From assembly GCA_951813605.1 (NCBI GenBank), contig OX638379.1, positions 5,654,062 through 5,718,061 on the forward strand: 64,000 bases of DNA, in the 5' to 3' direction. The DNA is from an uncultured Bryobacterales bacterium. GTDB lineage: Bacteria; Acidobacteriota; Terriglobia; Bryobacterales; UBA6623. The translations under genes and the position numbers were made by a program. The notes beneath the pieces were generated by a model, which made no database searches, was not told where the DNA came from, and saw nothing but the letters and a program-made list of their open reading frames with translations. Each line of letters opens with the position of its first letter. Positions within the stretch are counted from its first letter, which is position 1. Shown here in pieces: positions 17,209-24,511 of the stretch.

Positions 17209-17225
17209 AGCCGGCCTAACCGGCT
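17209..17225 (+). terminator. Short hairpin after leuA, weak terminator candidate
   Basis: AGCCGG-CCTAA-CCGGCT forms a 6-bp stem with a 5-base loop four bases after the leuA stop. No T-run follows, so intrinsic termination is doubtful. Confidence 0.3.
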
Positions 17226-17350
17226 GTAACCGACTTTCGCGTCCCATCGTCTCTATGTATTCAGCACCGCTAGGCCTGTTCAGGCCGGTCGAAAACTGTT
17301 TCCGTTGACTTCGCGCGGTATTGGCGCGGCGATTCTGGTGTGGAGGCTTC

Positions 17351-17929
17351 ATGGCTCACCTCTTCTTCCAAGTCTTGGCGGTTTCGCTAAGCGTCCTTCT
17401 CATTGCTGCGCCCGCAGCGCAGGGGCTGGACGCCGCGATCCAGATCCGGGTCCTCGCGGGTGACGGGGGGATCAATAACATCAACAACAATGTCGCCGTG
17501 GAACCGGTGATCGAGGTTGTGGATTCCGCCGGCAAGCCAGTTTCGAAAGCCACGGTGACACTGCGTGCGCCGGCTTCGGGCCCGAGCGTGACGTTCTTCG
17601 GGGCGTCTAGGGTGGCCACCATGACAACGGACGACCAAGGTCGCGTTCGAGTTTCCGGGATGTTGCCGAACACCCAGGAAGGTTCCTTCCAGATCGAAGT
17701 GGAAGCCGAGTACAACAACATGGCGGCCTCGACGGCGATCACGCAATCCAACGCAGTCGCGCCAGGCGACCCGCGGCCCAAGCGCCGGGGAATCGGCTGG
17801 CGGATGATAGCGGCGATCAGCGCCGCAGCGACAGTGGGCATCGTGGCGGCCGCGTTGCGAGGCCAGTCGGAAACAGCGTCGCCCACGACAATCCGCCTCG
17901 GAAGCGTTTCAGTTTCAGCGCCGCGCTAA
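17351..17929 (+). CDS. Exported protein with Ig/carboxypeptidase-regulatory-like domain and C-terminal membrane segment
   Basis: 192 residues from ATG 17351, which has GGAGG four bases upstream. Signal peptide FFQVLAVSLSVLLIAAPAAQG. The domain near residues 30-125 has VLAGDGGINNINNN, VVDSAGKPVSKATVTLRAP, and TTDDQGRVRVSGMLPN, the pattern of a regulatory-like beta sandwich. After a linker comes a hydrophobic helix (WRMIAAISAAATVGIVAAAL) near the C-terminus. Similar small exported proteins are common in Acidobacteriota; their role is unknown. The next gene starts 52 bases later on the same strand. Confidence 0.6.
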   Translation: MAHLFFQVLAVSLSVLLIAAPAAQGLDAAIQIRVLAGDGGINNINNNVAVEPVIEVVDSAGKPVSKATVTLRAPASGPSVTFFGASRVATMTTDDQGRVRVSGMLPNTQEGSFQIEVEAEYNNMAASTAITQSNAVAPGDPRPKRRGIGWRMIAAISAAATVGIVAAALRGQSETASPTTIRLGSVSVSAPR

Positions 17930-17980
17930 ACCGAGAGCCAAGTGTTCCGCCGTTTCAGGACCAACAACGAAAGCCAAGCC

Positions 17981-20581
17981 ATGAAGACGTTCTCAACCGC
18001 GATCGCAGCGCTCCTACTCGGAGCGGCTTTGACGGTGCCTCTCGGCGCGCAGCTGACGATCACCATTGAAGGCGTGAATGATCCTTCCGTCGTCGGACAG
18101 ACAGTGGTTTTCGACTCCGACGGAGTGGGACAGAGGGTGACCAAGCGGCTTTACTTGAAATTCGACCCGGGCGGCGAGCGCTCCCTGACCCTGTACCAGG
18201 CCCGGATCCGGGGCTCCCAGGAATTCACCCACGAGCTCGAAGGAGTCTCCAGGCTGCCGGCGCTCATTCGAGGCGAGCTAGAAGTCAACCTTTTCGCCTC
18301 GTACCATCCGACCGGCCCAGGTCCGGCGCAGGCGGTGCTGGAATTGACCCTCCGGATCGGCGACTCCGAGATTGACCCGACCCTGGCCGTCTACTCGGTC
18401 AACCTGGTCGGCCGGGTTCCTTCGTACACCCTTAGCTACGTGCTCCCGGGAGGCGCGACGCGAGGCGTGCCCGTGGCCGGATTGGTGGACTTCGGGAACA
18501 AGCCGACGGGCACACCGACCGAGGCGACTCTAGTGCTGACCAACAACGGCAGCGGTCCGGGCACGGTTCGAGGCGTCAGCGTCTCCGGCACCACGGCTTA
18601 CTCGCTGGCCTCGCCGCCTTCTTTCCCTGTCAAGCTGGAGCCGGGCCGGGCTCTCAACTTGCAGCTTGCGTTCCGACCTCTGTCGACGTCGGTGTACCGC
18701 GGGCAGATCACGTTTGATTTAGGTGTAATGGACAGCCAGTACGTCCTTGCTGGCGTCGGCGGGGATCTGCTGAAGTTCCGCGTGATCAGCTATGCGCATG
18801 ATTCCTCGACCGGCAGTTCGGCAGACGTGCAGTCGGGCACCCCTGTCGTATTCGGCCAGGGTGCGGCCAGGGTGGAGGTAGTTGGCCAGAACATCCGGCA
18901 GAACGCTCAATTGGTCGACTCGATCCGCGTCAGCGGGCCATTCGTGATAACGTCCGGTCCGGAACTGCCCAAGAGCCTTGCTCCGAGAGAGAGTTTCTCC
19001 ATCCGGCTGGAGCCGTCCGCCACGGCAGGAGGAGACCTGACGGGGAACCTGGTGATTGGCGACGCGATCTTCCCGCTTGCCGTCGACGTGCCCTCGCTGC
19101 CGAGCGTGCGGTTCTCGACGTCCGGGCGGGCATTGCGGGCAGGCGAGCAGGTGGCGATCGGGCTCAGATTGAGTCGCGCCTACCCGGTCGATATCTCCGG
19201 CACCATGCAATTGGATCTGGAATCGGTCGACTCGGCAAGCGATCCGACGTTGCGGTGGAGCACCGGCGGCCGCCAGGTGGCCTTCCGGATTCCTGCCGGC
19301 GACACCGCCGCCGTCATTGCCGGAGACGCGGAGACGATCGATTTCCATGCCGCGTCGGTATCCGGCACCGTTACCGTGACCGCGCGGCTCGCCGCCTACC
19401 CGTGGGGAATCGACATCACGCCTGCCAGTGCACCGCAACTGCAGTTCTCGGTGGAGATTGCGGAGTTGCCGGCTGTGACCTTCTCCCGGGACGGAGGAGC
19501 TGTCGGACCGGGCCAGCAGATCGAGCTGGGCCTTAACTTAGCCGGTCCCTACCCGGAGGCGGTTTCGGGAACGCTGCAAATGGGGTTCGAATCGAAGGAT
19601 GCCGGCGCCGCCGCCGGCCCATGGGGCGGCGGCGGGCAGCAAGTCCGGTTCCGCATCGCCGCGGGGGAGACGGCGGCGATGTTCGCGGACGGCTTCCCTG
19701 TGACGCGATTCCGGGCCCCGGCTGCCGAGGGACAGGTCACGGTGACCGCGATGTTCGCTACTGAGGACGGAGGAGCGGACATCACGCCCGAGTCGGCCCC
19801 GGAGCTGCAGTTTGCAGTCGAGATCCCGGCCCTGCCCGAAGTGCGGTTCTCGCATGCAGGGGGGACGGTGGGCTCGGCGGAGCAGGTAGAACTCGACGTG
19901 AGCTTGGATGCAGCGTACGCGACCGATGTCGTTGGCATCCTCGAACTGGCGTTCGAAACGCGCTCCTTCGCGAGCGACCCTGCAATCCAATGGTCGACGG
20001 GAGGCCGCCAGGCAGCGTTTCTGATTGTTGCCGGCTCGACCGACGCGATCTTTACCGGGAGGGTTGGCTCGACAGCGTTCCAGACCGGCACGGTGGCCGG
20101 CGAGATTGTCGTGACCGCGAGATTCTTCTCGGTCCCGGACGGATTCGAGAACGTGCCCGCCGACCCACAGGCACAGCTTCAAGCCGGTGCGGAAATCACT
20201 CCGGAAATGGCTCCGGAGTTGCGGTTCAACGTGATGGAGGCCGCTCCCGCGCTTTCGCAAGTAGCCCTAGGTTCGACCGGCCAAGGCCGGTTCAGCCTGC
20301 AGGTGACCGGGTACTCGACGGTGCGTGAGGTGAACTCGCTTTCCTTCGCCTTCACCGGCACCGCGGGATCGGACCTGCAGACGCCTGCGCTCGAAGCGGA
20401 CGTCTCTCAGAGCTTCCGCACTTACTACTCGGGGAACCAGTCCGCCAGCTTCGGCAGCCAGTTCACCGCTACGGTAGAATTCGCGCTGGACGATGGCGTG
20501 TTCGAAGACCTGAGCAACGTATCGGTTACGGCGGCCAACGGGTCCGGCCAGTCGAATTCTGTTTCGCTTTCGCTGAACTGA
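17981..20581 (+). CDS. Large secreted beta-repeat protein
   Basis: 866 residues from ATG 17981 (signal peptide TFSTAIAALLLGAALTVPLGAQ); the frame is open a little further upstream. Residues about 25-370 are beta-sandwich-like with choice-of-anchor/ASPM-like marks (LTLYQARIRGSQEFTHEL, VDFGNKPTGTPTEATLVLTN). Three tandem repeats of about 123-135 residues follow, each with an opening VRFS or VTFS, GEQVAIGL-like, GTMQLDLES-like, GGRQVAFRI-like, VTVTARL-like and DITPASAPQLQFSVEI-like blocks. A last beta domain ends in SLSLN. No enzyme motif. Likely surface or extracellular; function unknown. Confidence 0.7.
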   Translation: MKTFSTAIAALLLGAALTVPLGAQLTITIEGVNDPSVVGQTVVFDSDGVGQRVTKRLYLKFDPGGERSLTLYQARIRGSQEFTHELEGVSRLPALIRGELEVNLFASYHPTGPGPAQAVLELTLRIGDSEIDPTLAVYSVNLVGRVPSYTLSYVLPGGATRGVPVAGLVDFGNKPTGTPTEATLVLTNNGSGPGTVRGVSVSGTTAYSLASPPSFPVKLEPGRALNLQLAFRPLSTSVYRGQITFDLGVMDSQYVLAGVGGDLLKFRVISYAHDSSTGSSADVQSGTPVVFGQGAARVEVVGQNIRQNAQLVDSIRVSGPFVITSGPELPKSLAPRESFSIRLEPSATAGGDLTGNLVIGDAIFPLAVDVPSLPSVRFSTSGRALRAGEQVAIGLRLSRAYPVDISGTMQLDLESVDSASDPTLRWSTGGRQVAFRIPAGDTAAVIAGDAETIDFHAASVSGTVTVTARLAAYPWGIDITPASAPQLQFSVEIAELPAVTFSRDGGAVGPGQQIELGLNLAGPYPEAVSGTLQMGFESKDAGAAAGPWGGGGQQVRFRIAAGETAAMFADGFPVTRFRAPAAEGQVTVTAMFATEDGGADITPESAPELQFAVEIPALPEVRFSHAGGTVGSAEQVELDVSLDAAYATDVVGILELAFETRSFASDPAIQWSTGGRQAAFLIVAGSTDAIFTGRVGSTAFQTGTVAGEIVVTARFFSVPDGFENVPADPQAQLQAGAEITPEMAPELRFNVMEAAPALSQVALGSTGQGRFSLQVTGYSTVREVNSLSFAFTGTAGSDLQTPALEADVSQSFRTYYSGNQSASFGSQFTATVEFALDDGVFEDLSNVSVTAANGSGQSNSVSLSLN
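19095..20235 (+). repeat. Three tandem protein-coding repeats inside the secreted protein
   Basis: Units begin near 19095, 19462 and 19830. The first two are about 367 bases; the third is about 405 with an inserted stretch (SVPDGFENVPADPQAQ). They match clearly at protein level and are diverged at DNA level, so duplication is old. Confidence 0.7.
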
Positions 20582-20688
20582 TCGGCACGCGACCGGACCG
20601 CCAGGGGGGCTCTGGCCCGTAGCTAGGCCGCGAAGAAGCCATTCAGCGGATATGCTGTTGCCGGAGGCACGTCCCGTTTCAGCGTTCC

Positions 20689-21663
20689 ATGAGGCCGGTC
20701 ACCCGATTCGCCCCGAGCCCGACCGGGTACATTCACATGGGCCATGTCAGCCACATGCTTTACGTGTGGGGATTGGCGGACATTCTGGGCGGGGAAGTTC
20801 TGCTCCGCATCGAGGATCACGACCGCCAGCGTTGCAGGCGAGAGTACGAAACGGCCTTGCTCGAGGACATGGAGTGGCTCGGTTTCCAGCCGGCGAACAA
20901 GGTTTCGGCAACCGCCAGCCAGTATCGACAGAGCGACAGCTGGAAGGTCTACGCCGAGGCGCTACGGACACTTGCGAGCGACGGGCATGTATACCGATGC
21001 GTCTGCACTCGACGGACCCTCGCCCGGTACAAGCGCCCGCCGGACCGAGGCGAGGCGAGATATCCCGGCCTTTGCAGAGACGCGGGCCACCCAGAGTCGA
21101 TGAGCCACGGCTTGCGGCTCGCCTGGGACCATGACGCTCCCCCGGAGTCCTTCCGGGACGGCCTCCTGGGTCGGCAGGCACAGAGGCCCGAGCGCCAGTG
21201 CGGCGACCTGCTGCTGCGCGACCGGCTTGGACAATGGACCTACCAGTTCGCCGTCACCGTCGACGACATCCGGCACGGCGTGGACTTCGTCGTCCGCGGC
21301 GACGACCTGCTCCCGTCCACAGGACGGCAGCTTCGACTCGCTCGGATGCTTGGCGGACTCGAACCGCCGCAGTATTTTCACCATCCGCTGGTACGGGACA
21401 AGGCCGGCGTGAAGCTGAGCAAGAAGCAGCGCTCTCCGTCGATCAGAGAATTGCGCATGGCCGGCGTGACGCCTGCAACCGCACTCGGCGAGGCGGCCCG
21501 GGCCGTGGGCCTCGTTCGCGAGGCCCTGCCCATCGTGCCGCGCGACGCCTCCCAGCTCATCGAGCGTGCCCACGGCGGGGCGCTTCGCTCGAGATGCGCA
21601 GCCGCGAGTGCTCCGGCCGGCGACTGCTCGCTTCAGCGCCGGAGCTTGCCTCCGACGGCGTGA
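20689..21663 (+). CDS. gluQ: Glutamyl-Q tRNA(Asp) synthetase
   Basis: 324 residues. GluQRS attaches glutamate to queuosine in the anticodon of tRNA-Asp. It is a GluRS catalytic core without the anticodon-binding domain: TRFAPSPTGYIHMGH (HIGH-type motif, residues 16-19), LLRIEDHDRQR, YRCVCTRRTLARY and YPGLCRD (zinc cysteines), WTYQFAVTVDDIRHGVDFVVRGDDLL, and VKLSKKQRS (KMSKS-type). Length is slightly above the usual 290-310. The 3' end overlaps the convergent DnaC-like gene by 31 bases. Confidence 0.92.
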   Translation: MRPVTRFAPSPTGYIHMGHVSHMLYVWGLADILGGEVLLRIEDHDRQRCRREYETALLEDMEWLGFQPANKVSATASQYRQSDSWKVYAEALRTLASDGHVYRCVCTRRTLARYKRPPDRGEARYPGLCRDAGHPESMSHGLRLAWDHDAPPESFRDGLLGRQAQRPERQCGDLLLRDRLGQWTYQFAVTVDDIRHGVDFVVRGDDLLPSTGRQLRLARMLGGLEPPQYFHHPLVRDKAGVKLSKKQRSPSIRELRMAGVTPATALGEAARAVGLVREALPIVPRDASQLIERAHGGALRSRCAAASAPAGDCSLQRRSLPPTA

Positions 21664-22421
21664 CCCGGCGCTGGCACCGCCATGGATATTCCTTCGCAAT
21701 GATCGAGGATCCTGTGGACGCTCTCGTCGCCGATTCGGTCGCCTAGCGCGTCGTGCAATGGCGAGTAGGCGCGCATCTCTTGGGATGCCTCCGGCGAGCC
21801 GCGCGGGTCTTCCTTGAGAGGCAGCGCCGTCGTGACAAGCAGGCACTGCTCGCTGTAGTAGCGGCGCTTGATGATCTGGCTGATTGTGTCGATCGTCCAG
21901 CGGCTCGGACGGTGCTCTCCAAGCGAGTCAATGAGCAGCACATCGACATCCCGGATTCGCTGGGCAAGCGCCTTGCTGGCGCCTGCAATGCTTGCTTCGG
22001 GCTGACTACGCTCCAGAAGCGTGTCCAAGAGCATTTGGTAATCGCAGAACATGCAGCTCAAGCCTTTGTCGATGAACAGCTTGAGCGTTGCGACCGCGAG
22101 GTGCGTCATTTCCGTCGTCGGTCCGCCGTGGAACAGCAGCCCCTTGCGCTTGCAGATGGGAAACGATTCCGCGAATCTCTTGGCCTTGTTCATCGCGGCG
22201 GTGAGAGTGTTGTACTTTTTTCTCTCCTTGAAGTAGTCGCCTGCACTGAAGTTGTCGAATGTCAGGTGGGCGATCCTAGTGGGCAGGCCGCATTCAAGGT
22301 ATCGTGCAGTCTGCAACTCTTCCCGGTAGCAATGGCATCGTTTCGCCGCAGTGCCACGCTGAGTCTCGACTCGGACCCAAAAGGTCCCTTGGCAGTCTGG
22401 ACAGAGCCCGCTCAAGGCCAT
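21633..22421 (-). CDS. DnaC/IstB-like AAA+ protein with degenerate Walker motifs
   Basis: 262 residues. N-terminal cysteine cluster (C7, C10, C29, C31) as in DnaC/DnaI-like helicase loaders, then a AAA+ core. The Walker A region reads GLLFHGGPTTEMTHLA: the usual GxGKT is TTEMT, so the catalytic lysine is methionine (residue 105) and the preceding glycine glutamate. Walker B reads VLLIDSLGEHRPSRW, with Asp-Ser where Asp-Asp is usual. The fold is recognisable and the frame intact, so it may be a non-hydrolysing relative. It lies 26 bases after the biotin carrier gene. Confidence 0.75.
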   Translation of the reverse strand: MALSGLCPDCQGTFWVRVETQRGTAAKRCHCYREELQTARYLECGLPTRIAHLTFDNFSAGDYFKERKKYNTLTAAMNKAKRFAESFPICKRKGLLFHGGPTTEMTHLAVATLKLFIDKGLSCMFCDYQMLLDTLLERSQPEASIAGASKALAQRIRDVDVLLIDSLGEHRPSRWTIDTISQIIKRRYYSEQCLLVTTALPLKEDPRGSPEASQEMRAYSPLHDALGDRIGDESVHRILDHCEGISMAVPAPGHAVGGKLRR

Positions 22422-22447
22422 TTTTCACCCACGCCTTCCTTCTAATC

Positions 22448-22936
22448 CTAGTCGACCACGACCAAGGTTTCTCCGGCCGTTACCGAGTCGCCGGGCTTTG
22501 CCCTCACCGCCGCCACGCGGCCTTGCTTAGGCGAGCGAAGTTCGTTCTGCATCTTCATTGCTTCGACGACGACCAGTCCCTGTTCACGGCCGACATTGTC
22601 GCCCACAGACACATGGACGGCCACCACCTTTCCGGGCATTGGAGCCCGCACCTCGTGCGTGCCGGAATCCGCCGAGCCGGGTCGCCGCTGCGCAAGCGAC
22701 CTGGGGTCGAGAACCTTGATCGCCAAGACGCATCCATCAACGGCAACCTCGTATTCTGCGTCTCCGGTCGGAGAAAGATGGACGGTGTATTGGTTTCCGT
22801 CCAGAATCACGGAGTAATTCCCCGCGCCCAGATCGGCTACGTCGGTCTTCACCTCATGGCCTTGGGACGCGCAGCAGCCGGGACCGGCCTCTAGGCTGTG
22901 CGGCTCACCGTCTACAAGCAAGTCAAACCGAGTCAA
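22448..22936 (-). CDS. Biotin carboxyl carrier protein
   Basis: 162 residues. The C-terminal biotinyl domain (about 93-162) holds VEAMKM, whose lysine is the biotinylation site, within APMPGKVVAVHVSVGDNV and GDSVTAGETLVVVD. The N-terminal part (YSVILDGNQYTVHL) resembles the BT domain of acyl-CoA carboxylase subunits. The ATG overlaps the biotin carboxylase stop by four bases (ATGA). No carboxyltransferase gene is in the window, so the acyl-CoA substrate cannot be named. Confidence 0.92.
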   Translation of the reverse strand: MTRFDLLVDGEPHSLEAGPGCCASQGHEVKTDVADLGAGNYSVILDGNQYTVHLSPTGDAEYEVAVDGCVLAIKVLDPRSLAQRRPGSADSGTHEVRAPMPGKVVAVHVSVGDNVGREQGLVVVEAMKMQNELRSPKQGRVAAVRAKPGDSVTAGETLVVVD

Positions 22937-24456
22937 CGGGAAGGCCCCCCGTGTCCGGCGATCGATAGGCGGGCGTGAGCTTTCCAGCGCGAGGCGCGCT
23001 GGCCTCGCAGCTCCGAAGCATTTCTTTGAGAATCGCGCGATGCCTGGACCGCCGCGAGCATGGCGGCCAGCCGAGCTTCGTCGCGCGGCAAGGCCGTCTT
23101 GACTGTCCCCATCGAGAATCCCTGCTCCAGCAGACCGGTATCGATATCACCGGCTTGGAATCGCGGATCCTCCAGCAACTGTTTGAAAAACCCCAAGGTC
23201 GTCGCGATCCCGCCTACAACGAACTCTTGCAACGCACGCCGCAACCTAGCGATCACCTCGTCCCTCGTCGGAGCCCAGGCGCAGAGCTTCGCGATGAGCG
23301 GATCGTATTCAAGCGGGACGGTCCAGCCTTCCTCGGCTCCAGAGTCGACACGAATTCCCGGGCCCTCGGGCAGTGCCAACCGAGCGATGCGGCCTGGCGA
23401 GGGCAGGAAGCCCGCACGGGGGTCCTCGGCATACACTCGGCATTCCATGGCGTGGCCGCTGAAACGGATGCCGTCGGGAGCGAAACGAAGCTTCTTGCCC
23501 GCCGCGATCAGAATCTGCTCCTTCACCAAGTCGATTCCGGTGACGAGCTCGGTCACGGGATGCTCGACTTGGAGGCGGGTATTCATCTCGAGGAAATAGA
23601 AGCGGCATTCGGCGTCCATGAGGAATTCGACCGTTCCCGCGTTCGCATAGCCGGCGGCGCGCGCCGCTTTGATTGCCGCGCGACACAGATCCCTGCGCAC
23701 GCGGGGATTTCCTTCGACCAGCGGGGAAGGAGTTTCTTCCAAGATCTTCTGATGGCGTCGCTGCAGGCTGCATTCGCGCTCGCCCAGATGCACAAAGTTG
23801 CCACCCTCGTCCGCAAGGACCTGTACCTCGACATGGCGCGGGCGCAGGATGGCTTTCTCGACGTACACTGCATCGTCCCCGAACGCTTGGCGCGCCTCGC
23901 CTTGCGCCTGGGCCCATGCACCGGCGATATCTTTCGGGCTCTCGACCAGGCGCATGCCCTTCCCGCCGCCTCCGGCAGCCGCCTTGAGCATGACGGGGTA
24001 CCCGGTCTTGTTTGCAAAAGCGGCGGCTTCTTCGACGTCCCGAGCCGCGGAGGGCGTCCCTGGGACAACAGGAACGCCCGCGGCAGCCATGATCTCCCGC
24101 GCGCGCGTCTTGATACCCATCGACCGAATCGCCTGCGCCGGAGGACCGATGAACTTGATGCCGCCTCGCGCGCAGGCTTCGGCAAAATCCGGGTTCTCGC
24201 TGAGGAAGCCGTATCCTGGATGGATCGCCTCGGCACCGGCCCGCCGCGCGACATCGAGGATCCTTTCGATTCTGAGATAGCTCTCGGTCGCGGGAGCGGC
24301 ACCGATGGCGAAGGCCTCGTCCGCTACCCGGACGTGCTTCGCAGTCCGGTCGGCTTCGGAATAGACGGCGATCGTCCGGATTCCCATTTCGCGACACGTG
24401 CGAATCACGCGCACCGCGATCTCGCCGCGATTCGCAATGAGTATTTTTCGGAACAC
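22933..24456 (-). CDS. accC: Biotin carboxylase subunit of an acyl-CoA/acetyl-CoA carboxylase
   Basis: 507 residues from GTG 24456 (MFRKILIANRGEIAVRVIRT); upstream in-frame sequence belongs to nothing. ATP-dependent carboxylation of biotin. Marks: HPGYGFLSENPDFAEAC, the glycine-rich AAGGGGKGMRLV loop, ERECSLQRRHQKI, EFLMDAECRFYFLEMNTRLQVEHPVTE, and the C-terminal VPLEYDPLIAKLCAWAPTRDE. About 60 residues longer than plain AccC at the C-terminus, as in propionyl/methylcrotonyl-type alpha subunits with a split carrier. Coupled to the carrier gene. Confidence 0.93.
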   Translation of the reverse strand: MFRKILIANRGEIAVRVIRTCREMGIRTIAVYSEADRTAKHVRVADEAFAIGAAPATESYLRIERILDVARRAGAEAIHPGYGFLSENPDFAEACARGGIKFIGPPAQAIRSMGIKTRAREIMAAAGVPVVPGTPSAARDVEEAAAFANKTGYPVMLKAAAGGGGKGMRLVESPKDIAGAWAQAQGEARQAFGDDAVYVEKAILRPRHVEVQVLADEGGNFVHLGERECSLQRRHQKILEETPSPLVEGNPRVRRDLCRAAIKAARAAGYANAGTVEFLMDAECRFYFLEMNTRLQVEHPVTELVTGIDLVKEQILIAAGKKLRFAPDGIRFSGHAMECRVYAEDPRAGFLPSPGRIARLALPEGPGIRVDSGAEEGWTVPLEYDPLIAKLCAWAPTRDEVIARLRRALQEFVVGGIATTLGFFKQLLEDPRFQAGDIDTGLLEQGFSMGTVKTALPRDEARLAAMLAAVQASRDSQRNASELRGQRASRWKAHARLSIAGHGGPSR

Positions 24457-24511
24457 CGAGCGATCAGCGATTGTACCAGCGCATTCGGCCAGGCGACGCT
24501 GCTGTTCTCCC

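Noticed and set aside
19095..20235. Tandem DNA repeats as a possible CRISPR or satellite
   Set aside because: The units are about 370 bases, coding and diverged; they are protein-domain repeats.
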